A stretch of 47,540 nt of DNA from Bacteroidota bacterium (GTDB lineage: Bacteria; Bacteroidota; Ignavibacteria; SZUA-365), in the NCBI GenBank assembly GCA_023432805.1, contig JAEYUG010000113.1, positions 1 through 47,540 on the forward strand, read 5' to 3'. The position numbers were made by a program, and so were the translations under genes. Shown one piece after another: positions 27,433 to 36,056 of this stretch (the first letter of the stretch is position 1; every line of letters begins with the position of its first letter). A model generated the notes under the pieces. That model searched no databases and had not been told where the DNA came from. It saw nothing but the letters and a program-made list of their open reading frames with translations.

Positions 27433-29988
27433 TCAGCGGATCACGAGAAGGCGTACCGTGCGATTCCGGCCGGCGCCACGAACGTGCACGACATACATTC
27501 CCGTCGGAAGCGGCGCAGCCGCGAACTGCAGTCGGTGCGTACCTGCAGCGAGCTGCCAGCGCTCGATGGCACATATGCGTCCTGCCAGATCGACGAGGGT
27601 GACGACGTATGCATCCGATCTGTCGGCATGGAGGTCGATGGCGGGCCGGGTTCCGGGCGCGAGTGCATGCACCGCATCCACAGTGAAGTCGCTGGCGCCC
27701 GGTGACGAGACGCCGCCCAGTGCGATGTCGAGCGCCCAGACCCCGCGTCCATGTGTGGCGGCGAGCAGGCGATTGGTCGTCGTCACCGCGAGGTCATAGA
27801 CGACCACGTTCGGGAACGCGGCACCGAGTCGGCTCCACGTCGCGCCGTCGTTGACGCTCGACCATACGCCGAGATCTGTGGCGATGTACAGCAGACCTGC
27901 GCGCTGCCGATGCAGGGCGATCGCGTTGACCGGCACATCGGGCAGATCCGCTGAGATGTCGTTCCATGTCGCGCCGCCATTGCGCGTGACGAACACGTGC
28001 CCCGATCCGAAACCCGAGACGGTCAGATACGCGACATCCGGATCCAGCGGTGAAACGGCGATGCGGGTGATCCATCGGTTCGGCAGTCCAGCGGAGATGT
28101 CCATCCACTGGGGCGTCGCGGCCAGCAGCGAGCGCGTCACATGCGCGCGCCCGTCGCCGGTCCCGACATACATGCGCGCACTGTCGCCCGGTGCGATCGC
28201 GATCGTCGAGATCACCGACTCGAGCGAAGTGCCGCGCGTGAGATCACCGCTCAGCGCCACCCACTCGGGCGAGAGCGCAGGATTGTGCACATTCGTCGCC
28301 CCGAAGACGGCGTGCGTTGCGGTGTACAGCCGCGTCCGGTCGGTGGGGTGCAGACGCAGCGGCTGCAGCCAGTTGTCGCTCAGCCGCGTGCCGAGTCCCT
28401 GCCCCATCTCGGTCCACACCTGTCCCCCGTCGAAGCTGCGGAAGGGATAGCGGATCAAGGTGGCGAGCGTATACACCAGATTGCCATCGGCGGCGACGAA
28501 GCCCCCGTCGACATCACCACGGATGATCGACCACGCAGTTCCCTGCGTGCCCGTATAGCGTACCGTGCCGTTGTCCTGCGTGCCACCGTAGAAGCGGTTG
28601 GGATTCTGCCGGTCAACCGCGATCGAATAGAACTGCGCGGTGGCCAGTCCCGTCCCCAGCGCCTCCCAGGTCTGTCCCCCGTTCATGGTCCGATACACCC
28701 CCCCGTCGTTGCCGACATGGAGCGCGCCATCCGGGCGAAACGCGAACACGTGCTGATCGACATGCACGACCTGTCCGGCGAAGGTCTGCGCCGCGAAATT
28801 CCTCCCCCCGTTCTGCGATTTCCAGATCTCGATGCCGCCCGCGTAGACGAGCGCGGGATCCTCCGACGACACCGCGAGGCAGAGATTGTAATGCGCCTGT
28901 CCGAGGGCCGCATTTGTGGGAAGGGCGTCGGGAAGACGTTCCCAGCTTTCACCGCCGTCGTTCGACCGCATCAGCACCGCCACGTCGTTGCGGAAGCTGC
29001 CGCCGACGTAGAAGGGGGAGGCGACGAGTGCGAAGAGGAGGCCGGGATCTGCTGGGGTGACCGCCAGCACGATGCGGCCGATGCTGTCGCCCGCCGGGAA
29101 ATTCACGCTCAGCTTCCGCCAGGTGAAGCGGGCACCGCCGGCATCGGAGCGGTAGACGCCGTTGGCGGCGGCGCCTTCCTCATTGCCTACCGCTGCAAAG
29201 ACGGTCGCATCGTCGCCGGGTTTCCGTGCGATGTCGCTGATCACGCCGGGAAGTGCGGTCGACCATGAGGTGCCCGCATCGGTGCTACGGCGGATGCCGT
29301 CGCGCGTGGCGGCGAGGATGGTGTCGCGCGATGCCTCTTGCAGGAGGATGCGGCTGATGGCGGTGGATTGCACTCCCCACGACAGCCGCGTCCAGCTCAG
29401 GCCGCGATCGGTGGAGTGGAGGATGCCGACCCCGCCGAAGATCGGAGCCCCGGTCGCGCGCGAGAGGGGAATGGTTGGCTCGCCGGTACCGATCCACAGG
29501 TCGTCGGGGAAGTCCGGATGTACGGCGAGGGCGCCGATGGGCATGGCGGGCATGGCGTCGCCGCGGGCGGACCATGTTGCCCCGCCGTCGCTCGACACGA
29601 AGAGTCCGCCCGACGCGCTGCCCGCATACACGATGCCGGGTTCGGTGGGATGAAAGGCGAGGGCGCGGATGCGTCCGGCGATGTTCGAGGGACCAAGGAA
29701 GGTCCAGTCGGCGGTGTGCACCTTGCGCAGCGATGGACGCAGGGCATCCCATGCGCGCATGCGGGCATCGTCGACATTGATGTTTCCTGAACCATACTGA
29801 CGTGTGCGCTGGTAGAAATCGATGCCGGGTGCGGAGAGGTGCCGGCCCTTGATCGGCCGACCATCGACCGTACTCCGCAGGGCACGAGCTCGCGCGGTGG
29901 TCGACAGCACGATCGTGTCGGAAGGGGGAGCGGGAGCGAGAGCGAAAACAATCGCAGCGGTGAGAACGAAGAGGCTGAACGTGCGCAC
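27433..29988 (-). CDS. Exported BNR-repeat beta-propeller protein with divergent T9SS C-terminus
   Basis: 851 residues from a GTG start with GGAAGG 6 bases upstream; no ATG fits the signal peptide better (FSLFVLTAAIVFALAPA). Residues ~95-765 contain many BNR/sortilin-like units built on the Asp-box pattern SxDGGxTW: SSDGGATWSARG, STDRGLSWTRL, SNDGGESWERL, SVNDGATWSRL, TRNGGATWNDI. They form one or two propellers of the VPS10/sialidase shape, with no sialidase catalytic set identified. The last ~80 residues (VVTLVDLAGRICAIERWQL ... LPTGMYVVHVRGAGRNRTVRLLVIR) are T9SS sorting-domain-like but lack the PNPF entry motif. It is probably a surface or secreted binding protein. Confidence 0.88.
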   Translation of the reverse strand: MRTFSLFVLTAAIVFALAPAPPSDTIVLSTTARARALRSTVDGRPIKGRHLSAPGIDFYQRTRQYGSGNINVDDARMRAWDALRPSLRKVHTADWTFLGPSNIAGRIRALAFHPTEPGIVYAGSASGGLFVSSDGGATWSARGDAMPAMPIGALAVHPDFPDDLWIGTGEPTIPLSRATGAPIFGGVGILHSTDRGLSWTRLSWGVQSTAISRILLQEASRDTILAATRDGIRRSTDAGTSWSTALPGVISDIARKPGDDATVFAAVGNEEGAAANGVYRSDAGGARFTWRKLSVNFPAGDSIGRIVLAVTPADPGLLFALVASPFYVGGSFRNDVAVLMRSNDGGESWERLPDALPTNAALGQAHYNLCLAVSSEDPALVYAGGIEIWKSQNGGRNFAAQTFAGQVVHVDQHVFAFRPDGALHVGNDGGVYRTMNGGQTWEALGTGLATAQFYSIAVDRQNPNRFYGGTQDNGTVRYTGTQGTAWSIIRGDVDGGFVAADGNLVYTLATLIRYPFRSFDGGQVWTEMGQGLGTRLSDNWLQPLRLHPTDRTRLYTATHAVFGATNVHNPALSPEWVALSGDLTRGTSLESVISTIAIAPGDSARMYVGTGDGRAHVTRSLLAATPQWMDISAGLPNRWITRIAVSPLDPDVAYLTVSGFGSGHVFVTRNGGATWNDISADLPDVPVNAIALHRQRAGLLYIATDLGVWSSVNDGATWSRLGAAFPNVVVYDLAVTTTNRLLAATHGRGVWALDIALGGVSSPGASDFTVDAVHALAPGTRPAIDLHADRSDAYVVTLVDLAGRICAIERWQLAAGTHRLQFAAAPLPTGMYVVHVRGAGRNRTVRLLVIR

Positions 29989-30111
29989 GAGAGACCTTCC
30001 ATTTCAGTCGGAAGGGTGGAATCCGACAGCTCGACAAGTTACCGTTTCGGAAACCGGAATACTACAGAGATCCGGATACCCCACGGAATGTTTCAGAGCG
30101 CCGGCAGAGCC

Positions 30112-32382
30112 TCACATCCAGATCCACCGTTGTTCAGGGAGGGGAAGCGTGCGCTGCGATGCGGGGCGCGGGTCCGCGACGGAGTGTTCGTCCGCATGCA
30201 CCCATTCAGCTGCACCGAAGGCGTCGCGGAGGGCTTCGAGATACACGGCACGGTAGGCGGGATTCTCCTTGAAGATGGACGGGAGGGGGAGGGACACTGC
30301 GGGGATGCGGAGTGCGGCACGGGCGACGTCGTCATGCAGCGTACGCAATGGTGCGTTCCTGTGGTCGATCGTGAACAGGACAAGGGAATCCTCCGCCGCC
30401 GCAGCATCGGGGATCGCGCATCCGGGCAGTGCTTCGGCGAGTGTCGTCACATAGGTGCGGGCATCCCACTGGGCATCGAGCACGATGCGCAGACTGCCGT
30501 CACTTCCGGGCATGGCCTCGACCGACGAGGGGGGGTGCTGGTGCAGGACGCCGGTTTCCATCAGTGCACGACGCACGGCTTCCGCGAGCCGCAGTGCGAC
30601 TGCGCCGCCGTCGGCTTCCCCCGTGTGGGCGCGCATGCCGCGAATCGAGAGTCCGTGCCCGATGACGAGCACCATCCACGCAAGCAGGGAGGCCGCTGCA
30701 GCGATTCCGCCCTCCATGAGGGGGAGCAGCAGGACGGCCGACATGGCGCCGCCGCTGGCGAGCACGCCCCAGAGCGCATGGCGGAAGCGTTGCGTGCCGC
30801 GGCGTTCGCGCCAGACGGCCAGATCGCGTTCGAGTGCGGCGGAGGCGGTGGAAAAGGGGATGTGCGCGAGTGCGGCGAGGAGCTCGGGGGCGAGCACGAG
30901 CGAGGGGGCGACGCGCCCGCTCGAAACGGGCACCGCGCGCCAGACGGCAGCGCAGCGGTCCCGCAGGGGGATGCGCGCGATCATGCGCTGGTTGAGGGCT
31001 TCGAACGATTCGATGCTGGACGGGGCGTCGGCGAGGAGATCGAGATCGCGCACGCCGGCCTCGAGCGTGTCGTCGTCGGCGGGGGTGAAGCGCGCAGAGA
31101 GACGGAGCGCCTCCGCGGCGATGTCGCCCTTCTCGCCCGTGGCGATGATGCTCCAGTGATTGACGGCGCTGGTGAGCGCGTTCTCGTCGAGCGGACGCAC
31201 GCCGTCGCCCTGATACAGCGTGAGGATGGGTGCCTGCTCGCAGTCGATGATTGTCGTGGGGGTGAGCGCTTCCCAGCCGCCTGCGAGAAGGGCGGGGTCG
31301 GCGATGAGGCAGCGCGTGGCACCACGCAGCAGCAGCCACGAGACGAGGTGCATGTACGTTCGGGAATTCCACTGCGAGCCCGAACCGTCGAGTTCGGTCC
31401 ACTGTCCATGCGGTACACCGGTCAGCCGCACGTCCCATCCCCGCTGGCGCACGAGCGTCTGCGCCTCGCTGAGCAGGGGAATGACGCGGCTGTCGGCGCA
31501 GAGCAGCGTGGCCCCGGTTGCGATGAGCGGCTGTAGGACTTCGGTGCGGGAATCCTCATGCAGCGCGGCGAGCAGGCGCAGGATGCGCGGCGGTTCGTCG
31601 GCGGCCAGTGATGCGTCGGTGATGTCCATCGTGTGCACGACCACGGCGCGGAGGTTTTCGCGGCGGTCGTCGCGTTCGAGCGCGAGCACGTCGCGCACGC
31701 CCGTGGCCGTCTCGTCTGCGATCCACGCAAGATGGCGCACGGGCATGACGAGCCGCGAGCGCACCGCGATCGGCAGCGGCACGCCGAAAACAGGAATATC
31801 GGATCCTGTATTCCTGTTCGAGGCCGCAAGGCCCGACGTGTCGTGGTGCAGCAGCGCCGGTGCGGCATCGTCGGACTGCAGCTGCAGCACGAACGCATCG
31901 ATGTGTGTGCGGAGTCCTTCGACCACCGTGCGCCACAGCGGCGCATCGGGCAGCGGGCCGTCGACGACGATCAGACGGTAGGAGTGTTTGACGAAATGGC
32001 GCAGGACGCGATCGGCCTCCTTCGCGACGGTTTCGGGGGATGCTGCTGCTGCCGCCGACTGCCATGCGAGGGTGAGCACGGGCGCATTCGAGAGGGGAAG
32101 CGGACTGACGAGCTGCGAGGTATGCTCGCCCCAGACCCTGCGGGCGGCCTCCTCGATGCCGTGGATCGCGCCCTGACGGTCCAGCCACCGGGCCTGGACG
32201 GCGGCGTTGGGGGAGAGGATCAGACACTTCCACGACAGACGCACGAGCACGTCTTCAACGATCATGCGGCGCAGTGCCACCGCTGCGCAGGAGAGCACAG
32301 CATGCCGTGTGCCGCCGAGCGCATGCCGCACGATGGCATCGGCGGCACCGGCGCGGGTGTGTTCAAGGCTGCTGGTCTGCAT
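30112..32382 (-). CDS. Degenerate SF2 helicase-like membrane protein lacking catalytic motifs
   Basis: 756 residues. Collinear with a family of large superfamily-2 helicases, yet all catalytic signatures are lost. The motif I region (23-40, GGTRHAVLSCAAVALRRM) has no GKT. Motif Ia is kept (KCLILSPNAAVQARW, 52-66). The motif II region reads LIVVDGPLPDAPLW (137-150) where DEAH/DECH is expected. FGVPLPIAVRSRLVMPVRHLAW (199-220) matches the post-DEAH 'G...P...LV..G.LAPY' block. TRCLIADPALLAGGWEALTP (356-375) matches 'TRGLLGEGWDA' (motif V). LYQGDGVRPLDENALTSAVNHW stands where QxRGRxxR (motif VI) should be. Two hydrophobic segments near 520-560 could span the membrane. ATP hydrolysis is unlikely; function unknown. 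Assigned from recalled family patterns, not from a search. Confidence 0.7.
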   Translation of the reverse strand: MQTSSLEHTRAGAADAIVRHALGGTRHAVLSCAAVALRRMIVEDVLVRLSWKCLILSPNAAVQARWLDRQGAIHGIEEAARRVWGEHTSQLVSPLPLSNAPVLTLAWQSAAAAASPETVAKEADRVLRHFVKHSYRLIVVDGPLPDAPLWRTVVEGLRTHIDAFVLQLQSDDAAPALLHHDTSGLAASNRNTGSDIPVFGVPLPIAVRSRLVMPVRHLAWIADETATGVRDVLALERDDRRENLRAVVVHTMDITDASLAADEPPRILRLLAALHEDSRTEVLQPLIATGATLLCADSRVIPLLSEAQTLVRQRGWDVRLTGVPHGQWTELDGSGSQWNSRTYMHLVSWLLLRGATRCLIADPALLAGGWEALTPTTIIDCEQAPILTLYQGDGVRPLDENALTSAVNHWSIIATGEKGDIAAEALRLSARFTPADDDTLEAGVRDLDLLADAPSSIESFEALNQRMIARIPLRDRCAAVWRAVPVSSGRVAPSLVLAPELLAALAHIPFSTASAALERDLAVWRERRGTQRFRHALWGVLASGGAMSAVLLLPLMEGGIAAAASLLAWMVLVIGHGLSIRGMRAHTGEADGGAVALRLAEAVRRALMETGVLHQHPPSSVEAMPGSDGSLRIVLDAQWDARTYVTTLAEALPGCAIPDAAAAEDSLVLFTIDHRNAPLRTLHDDVARAALRIPAVSLPLPSIFKENPAYRAVYLEALRDAFGAAEWVHADEHSVADPRPASQRTLPLPEQRWIWM

Positions 32383-32683
32383 GGAGCGAAAAGGTACGAA
32401 GCATCGGCGAAAGCGGAAAACCGAAAAAAAAAGACGCGCACATCACATCCTCACTGGTATTCGGATGTATGTCGTCCTATATTCAAGGATTCCATCATTC
32501 ACACGCCACACTCGCTTCGCGGATCACGGTCTGCGAGCCCCTGCATGACGGACCTCAGCATCGGCACAGAGCGCCGGGCGTTTCCTCCGGGACGCATGCA
32601 GTCACACGGCGACACAGCTTCCCACGCGCTGCGGGAGCATCCGCGTAGCGCGGATTCGTCGCCGACTGATTCAGGACGATCAC
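32383..32683. other. 301-base divergent intergenic region
   Basis: Lies between the helicase-like gene (minus) and the large secreted protein (plus). It contains an A9 run at 32424-32432 and TATATTC at 32478-32484, a possible -10 box for the rightward operon about 200 bases before its start. No gene, RNA or clear hairpin with T-run was seen. Confidence 0.45.
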
Positions 32684-35600
32684 ATGCACATCCGTTTCCT
32701 CCGCACGTTCCCCCTTCTCGCCCTGTGTGTCCTCGGGTCCGTCTCTCCGCTGTCGGCACAGCCCGCGAACGATCTCTGCGGTGGTGCCGAGGTGATTCCG
32801 TCGGCAGGACCCTTCCCCCATCTGACCGCGGTCACGAACATCGCATCGGCGGGCACGACGGGAGATCCCGGATCTCCTTCCTGCCAGACCTACGTGTCTC
32901 GCAGCGTATGGTATGCCTTTCGTCCCGCAGTGACGGCCTCGTACACGATCTCCTCCTGCGCGGCGCTCGGCGCCTCGACGACCGTTGTCGACAATGTGAT
33001 GGCGATGTACGCGTCGGCGGGGGGGTGCATCGGACCTTTCACTCCGATTGTCGGAGGCTGCAATGACGACGGCTGCGGCGGGGGCTCGTATCATGCGACG
33101 ATCACGCGGCGGCTGTCGAGCGACACGACGTACCATGTCGTTGTGTGGAAGTACGGCGTGACGGCACCGTCTGCCGGTCAGGCGGATGTGCAGCTGCGCG
33201 TGCAGCGGCACGATCCTCCTTCGAACGACCGCTGTGCGGAAGCCATGCAACTCGCGCTCGATGTGCCTGCGCGCGGCAGCACGGCGTGGGCGGCCGACGA
33301 TTACCGGCTGAGCGGACAGCTGTGCTTCACGGGTGTGCAGCAGATGGCATCGCCTGCCGCGGGCGGCGATGTGGTGTACACGTTCCGCGCACCGCTGGCG
33401 GGCGCGTACTCCTTCAAGGTGTCGCACTATGCGCTGTCGTCCGATCTGGTCGTGCACGTGGCCGCTGCATGTCCCGTCGGTGCCGCGCCCGCGACGGTCA
33501 ACGCCTGCCTTGCTGCCTCGAACCGCTCGACCTCGAGTTCGAGCGAGGAGGTGCTCTGCGTGCCGCTCGCCGCCGACCAGCTCGTGTATGTGATTGTCGA
33601 CGAGCACGGTGTCAGCGCAGGGAGCGACTTCCAGATCGAGGTGAACCGCTGCGTGCGCGAGGTCGAACCGAACAACGGACCAGCACAGGCGCAATCCTTC
33701 ACCCAGGGCATCACCGGCGCGATCATTCCCTCCGGCGAAGCGGATGTCTACGCACTCGGCACGCATGCGGCAGGATCGCGCGTCTTCGCGATGGTCGACG
33801 GCTCGGCCGGCAACCGCACGGACTTCGATCTCCGCGTCACGACAGCGAGCGACGTGCTCGAATACGACGACGCCGACAACGACACGCCCTTCGGTTCGAA
33901 CTCCGCGAACGTGTCGGGCACGCCACTGACGGGAGTGCCGGCGTTCCTGCGCGTGACGATGTACTCGGCCGGATATTTCTCCGAGCCCTATCGGCTCTTC
34001 GGCGTCGTGCAGCCTCCCCTCGTGCAGGCCGCCGCGGAGCAGGAGCCGAACAACATTGCGTCGGCCTCGTCGCACGCACCGGCCAACTACTTTTTCGGCA
34101 CACTGGCGGGCGGCGCTCCCTCTGCCGATGTCGACTGGTACGGCTTCCTCGCGCAGGAGGGCGACCTGTTGCACATCGCGCTCGACGGCGATCCGCTCCG
34201 CGACAACACGCCGTTGAATGCCGCGCTGTCGTTGCATGCGGCGGATGGAACGATGCTGGTATCGGTCAACGATGGGAAGGCTGCTTCGTCGACCGCGGGC
34301 GGCGCGGGCAGTCTCAGTGCATCATCGCCGCATTCCCCGGGGGAAGCCCTCGTGCAGCGGGCGGCGTACTCAGGACTCTATCTGGTGCGTGTCGCGGCGG
34401 GATCGACCACGACGGGGGCCTCGGGCGCGGGCGACTACCTGCTGTCGATTGCGCGCAATGGCGCGATCGGGGGCGGGGGACTCCCGACCGATCTGGCGAT
34501 CGCCACGTCGATGACGCGCGACACGATCATCTCGGCGACGACCGTCGTGCAGCGCATCGTCGTGCGGAATCTGGGTCCCGGTCCCGTCACCAATCTGGCC
34601 GTGCGCGACACGCTTCCTGAGTTTCTCGGTTTTCAGTCCGCCATTGTTCCTGCCGGGTGGTCGTTCAGCGCGCCGGTTGTCGGCGGCTGGGGCGAGCTTG
34701 CGGCGACGGGTGCGGCGCTGGCTGCGGGTGACTCTGCGGTGCTGCTCGTGACGCTGCGTGCGGATCCCTCGGTGCCGCATGGGCGGATGCTTCCGCTGTG
34801 CGTGTCGGTCACCGCACCGTCGTTCGATCCGGATCCTGCGAACAACGCGCGCTGCACGTCCCTCATCGCCGAGAACAGGACGCCGCGCATTGACGCATCC
34901 CTCGGCACGACGATGCTCGTCAAGGTCGGGTGTTCCGATGCGAAGATGGGGCGCAGTTTTGGACGCGCGTTCGTTGTCGGCAATGCGAGCAGCGCGTGGA
35001 ATGTCGGAGCGATGGAGTGGTCCGCTGTGACCGCGTCGCCGAATCTGCGGCTGTTGCGCGCGGGCGGGGTCGAGGGTGATTCGCTGCAGATTGCGGTGGA
35101 GACGAAGGGGCTCGCGGCCGGGACCTATGTGCGTACGATCACCATCACGGCGCGCAACAGCGTGACGGGGGCGCCGGCGGAGAATTCACCACTCGTGCTC
35201 ACGGTGCGGATCGAGCTTGAGCCGGTGGGCGGCGCGGTGGTGTCGCAGACGCAGGCGCTGCTCCCGGCTGTGTGGACGCCGTTCACGAATGCACTCGGGC
35301 AGGTGTATGCCGAGGCGCGCAGCAATGTGGGAGCGATCGACACCTTCACGGTGACCGTGCATCCTTGTGATGTTCCGGACGGATACGAGCGGCGCGCCTA
35401 CGTGTACCGCTGGTTCACGCTCGCCGGTTCGACGTCGAATCCCGATGTGGACGTGCGGTTCTATTACACCGATACAGAACGGGCGATGTTCGCCGTGCAT
35501 GATGCCGCGGCGCTGCGGGCGTTCCGCCAGGCGCCGGCGCTGGGTCCGTGGCACTCGACGTCGAGCGTGTCGGAACCGATGCTCTCGCGTGTGCACGTAC

Positions 35601-36022
35601 GCAACGCCACGCAGCTCGGCGGCATCTGGGCGCTGGCCGCGCCGGCCGCCACCAGTGTCGATCCCTACCGCGGCGCCGAAGGCGGTGATGTGCAGGAGTC
35701 CTCTGCCGACGGCACCGTGCTCGACGCGCCACGCGGGGATGCGGTCCACGCATTCACATTGTCGCAGAACGCGCCGAATCCCATCATCCTCTCCCGTGCC
35801 AGTGTGGCGTCGATCGACTTCACGCTCGCGAAGGCGGGCGCCGTGCTGCTGACCGTGCACGACATGCTCGGCCGCACGGTGCGCACGCTCGTCGATGGCG
35901 AGCGCGACCGCGGGATGCATCGCGCCATGGTGTCGGCTGCGGGACTTCCGCCGGGTGCCTACGTGTACCGGCTTTCGTCGGCCGGCCGCATGCTGACCCG
36001 CACACTTCTGATCATGCAATAA
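32684..36022 (+). CDS. Large T9SS-exported protein with tandem PPC-like and DUF11 modules
   Basis: 1112 residues. Signal peptide ~1-25 (SVSPLSA-QP). Four PPC-like beta modules in tandem: one opening with PANDLCGGAEVI (~27-165), a second opening with PSNDRCAEAM (~180-320), and two opening with VEPNNG (~326) and QEPNNI (~453). DUF11-type Ig module at ~602-730 (VRNLGPGPVTNLAVRDTLPEFLG). Another beta module follows at ~745-850. T9SS sorting domain from ~1023 (FTLSQNAPNPIILS ... LPPGAYVYRLSSAG). Modules of this kind bind sugars or stiffen surface proteins; no catalytic domain was found. Only 34 bases separate it from the next gene, so it heads an operon of giant exported proteins. Confidence 0.9.
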   Translation: MHIRFLRTFPLLALCVLGSVSPLSAQPANDLCGGAEVIPSAGPFPHLTAVTNIASAGTTGDPGSPSCQTYVSRSVWYAFRPAVTASYTISSCAALGASTTVVDNVMAMYASAGGCIGPFTPIVGGCNDDGCGGGSYHATITRRLSSDTTYHVVVWKYGVTAPSAGQADVQLRVQRHDPPSNDRCAEAMQLALDVPARGSTAWAADDYRLSGQLCFTGVQQMASPAAGGDVVYTFRAPLAGAYSFKVSHYALSSDLVVHVAAACPVGAAPATVNACLAASNRSTSSSSEEVLCVPLAADQLVYVIVDEHGVSAGSDFQIEVNRCVREVEPNNGPAQAQSFTQGITGAIIPSGEADVYALGTHAAGSRVFAMVDGSAGNRTDFDLRVTTASDVLEYDDADNDTPFGSNSANVSGTPLTGVPAFLRVTMYSAGYFSEPYRLFGVVQPPLVQAAAEQEPNNIASASSHAPANYFFGTLAGGAPSADVDWYGFLAQEGDLLHIALDGDPLRDNTPLNAALSLHAADGTMLVSVNDGKAASSTAGGAGSLSASSPHSPGEALVQRAAYSGLYLVRVAAGSTTTGASGAGDYLLSIARNGAIGGGGLPTDLAIATSMTRDTIISATTVVQRIVVRNLGPGPVTNLAVRDTLPEFLGFQSAIVPAGWSFSAPVVGGWGELAATGAALAAGDSAVLLVTLRADPSVPHGRMLPLCVSVTAPSFDPDPANNARCTSLIAENRTPRIDASLGTTMLVKVGCSDAKMGRSFGRAFVVGNASSAWNVGAMEWSAVTASPNLRLLRAGGVEGDSLQIAVETKGLAAGTYVRTITITARNSVTGAPAENSPLVLTVRIELEPVGGAVVSQTQALLPAVWTPFTNALGQVYAEARSNVGAIDTFTVTVHPCDVPDGYERRAYVYRWFTLAGSTSNPDVDVRFYYTDTERAMFAVHDAAALRAFRQAPALGPWHSTSSVSEPMLSRVHVRNATQLGGIWALAAPAATSVDPYRGAEGGDVQESSADGTVLDAPRGDAVHAFTLSQNAPNPIILSRASVASIDFTLAKAGAVLLTVHDMLGRTVRTLVDGERDRGMHRAMVSAAGLPPGAYVYRLSSAGRMLTRTLLIMQ

Positions 36023-36056
36023 TTCCATTCCTCTCATTCACACGAGATCATCTTCC

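Noticed and set aside
29839..31536. 565-codon open frame on the plus strand across the end of the BNR gene, the gap and the helicase-like gene
   Set aside because: It crosses two well-supported minus-strand genes and has shadow composition (Gly/Glu/Arg/His rich, no fold signature).
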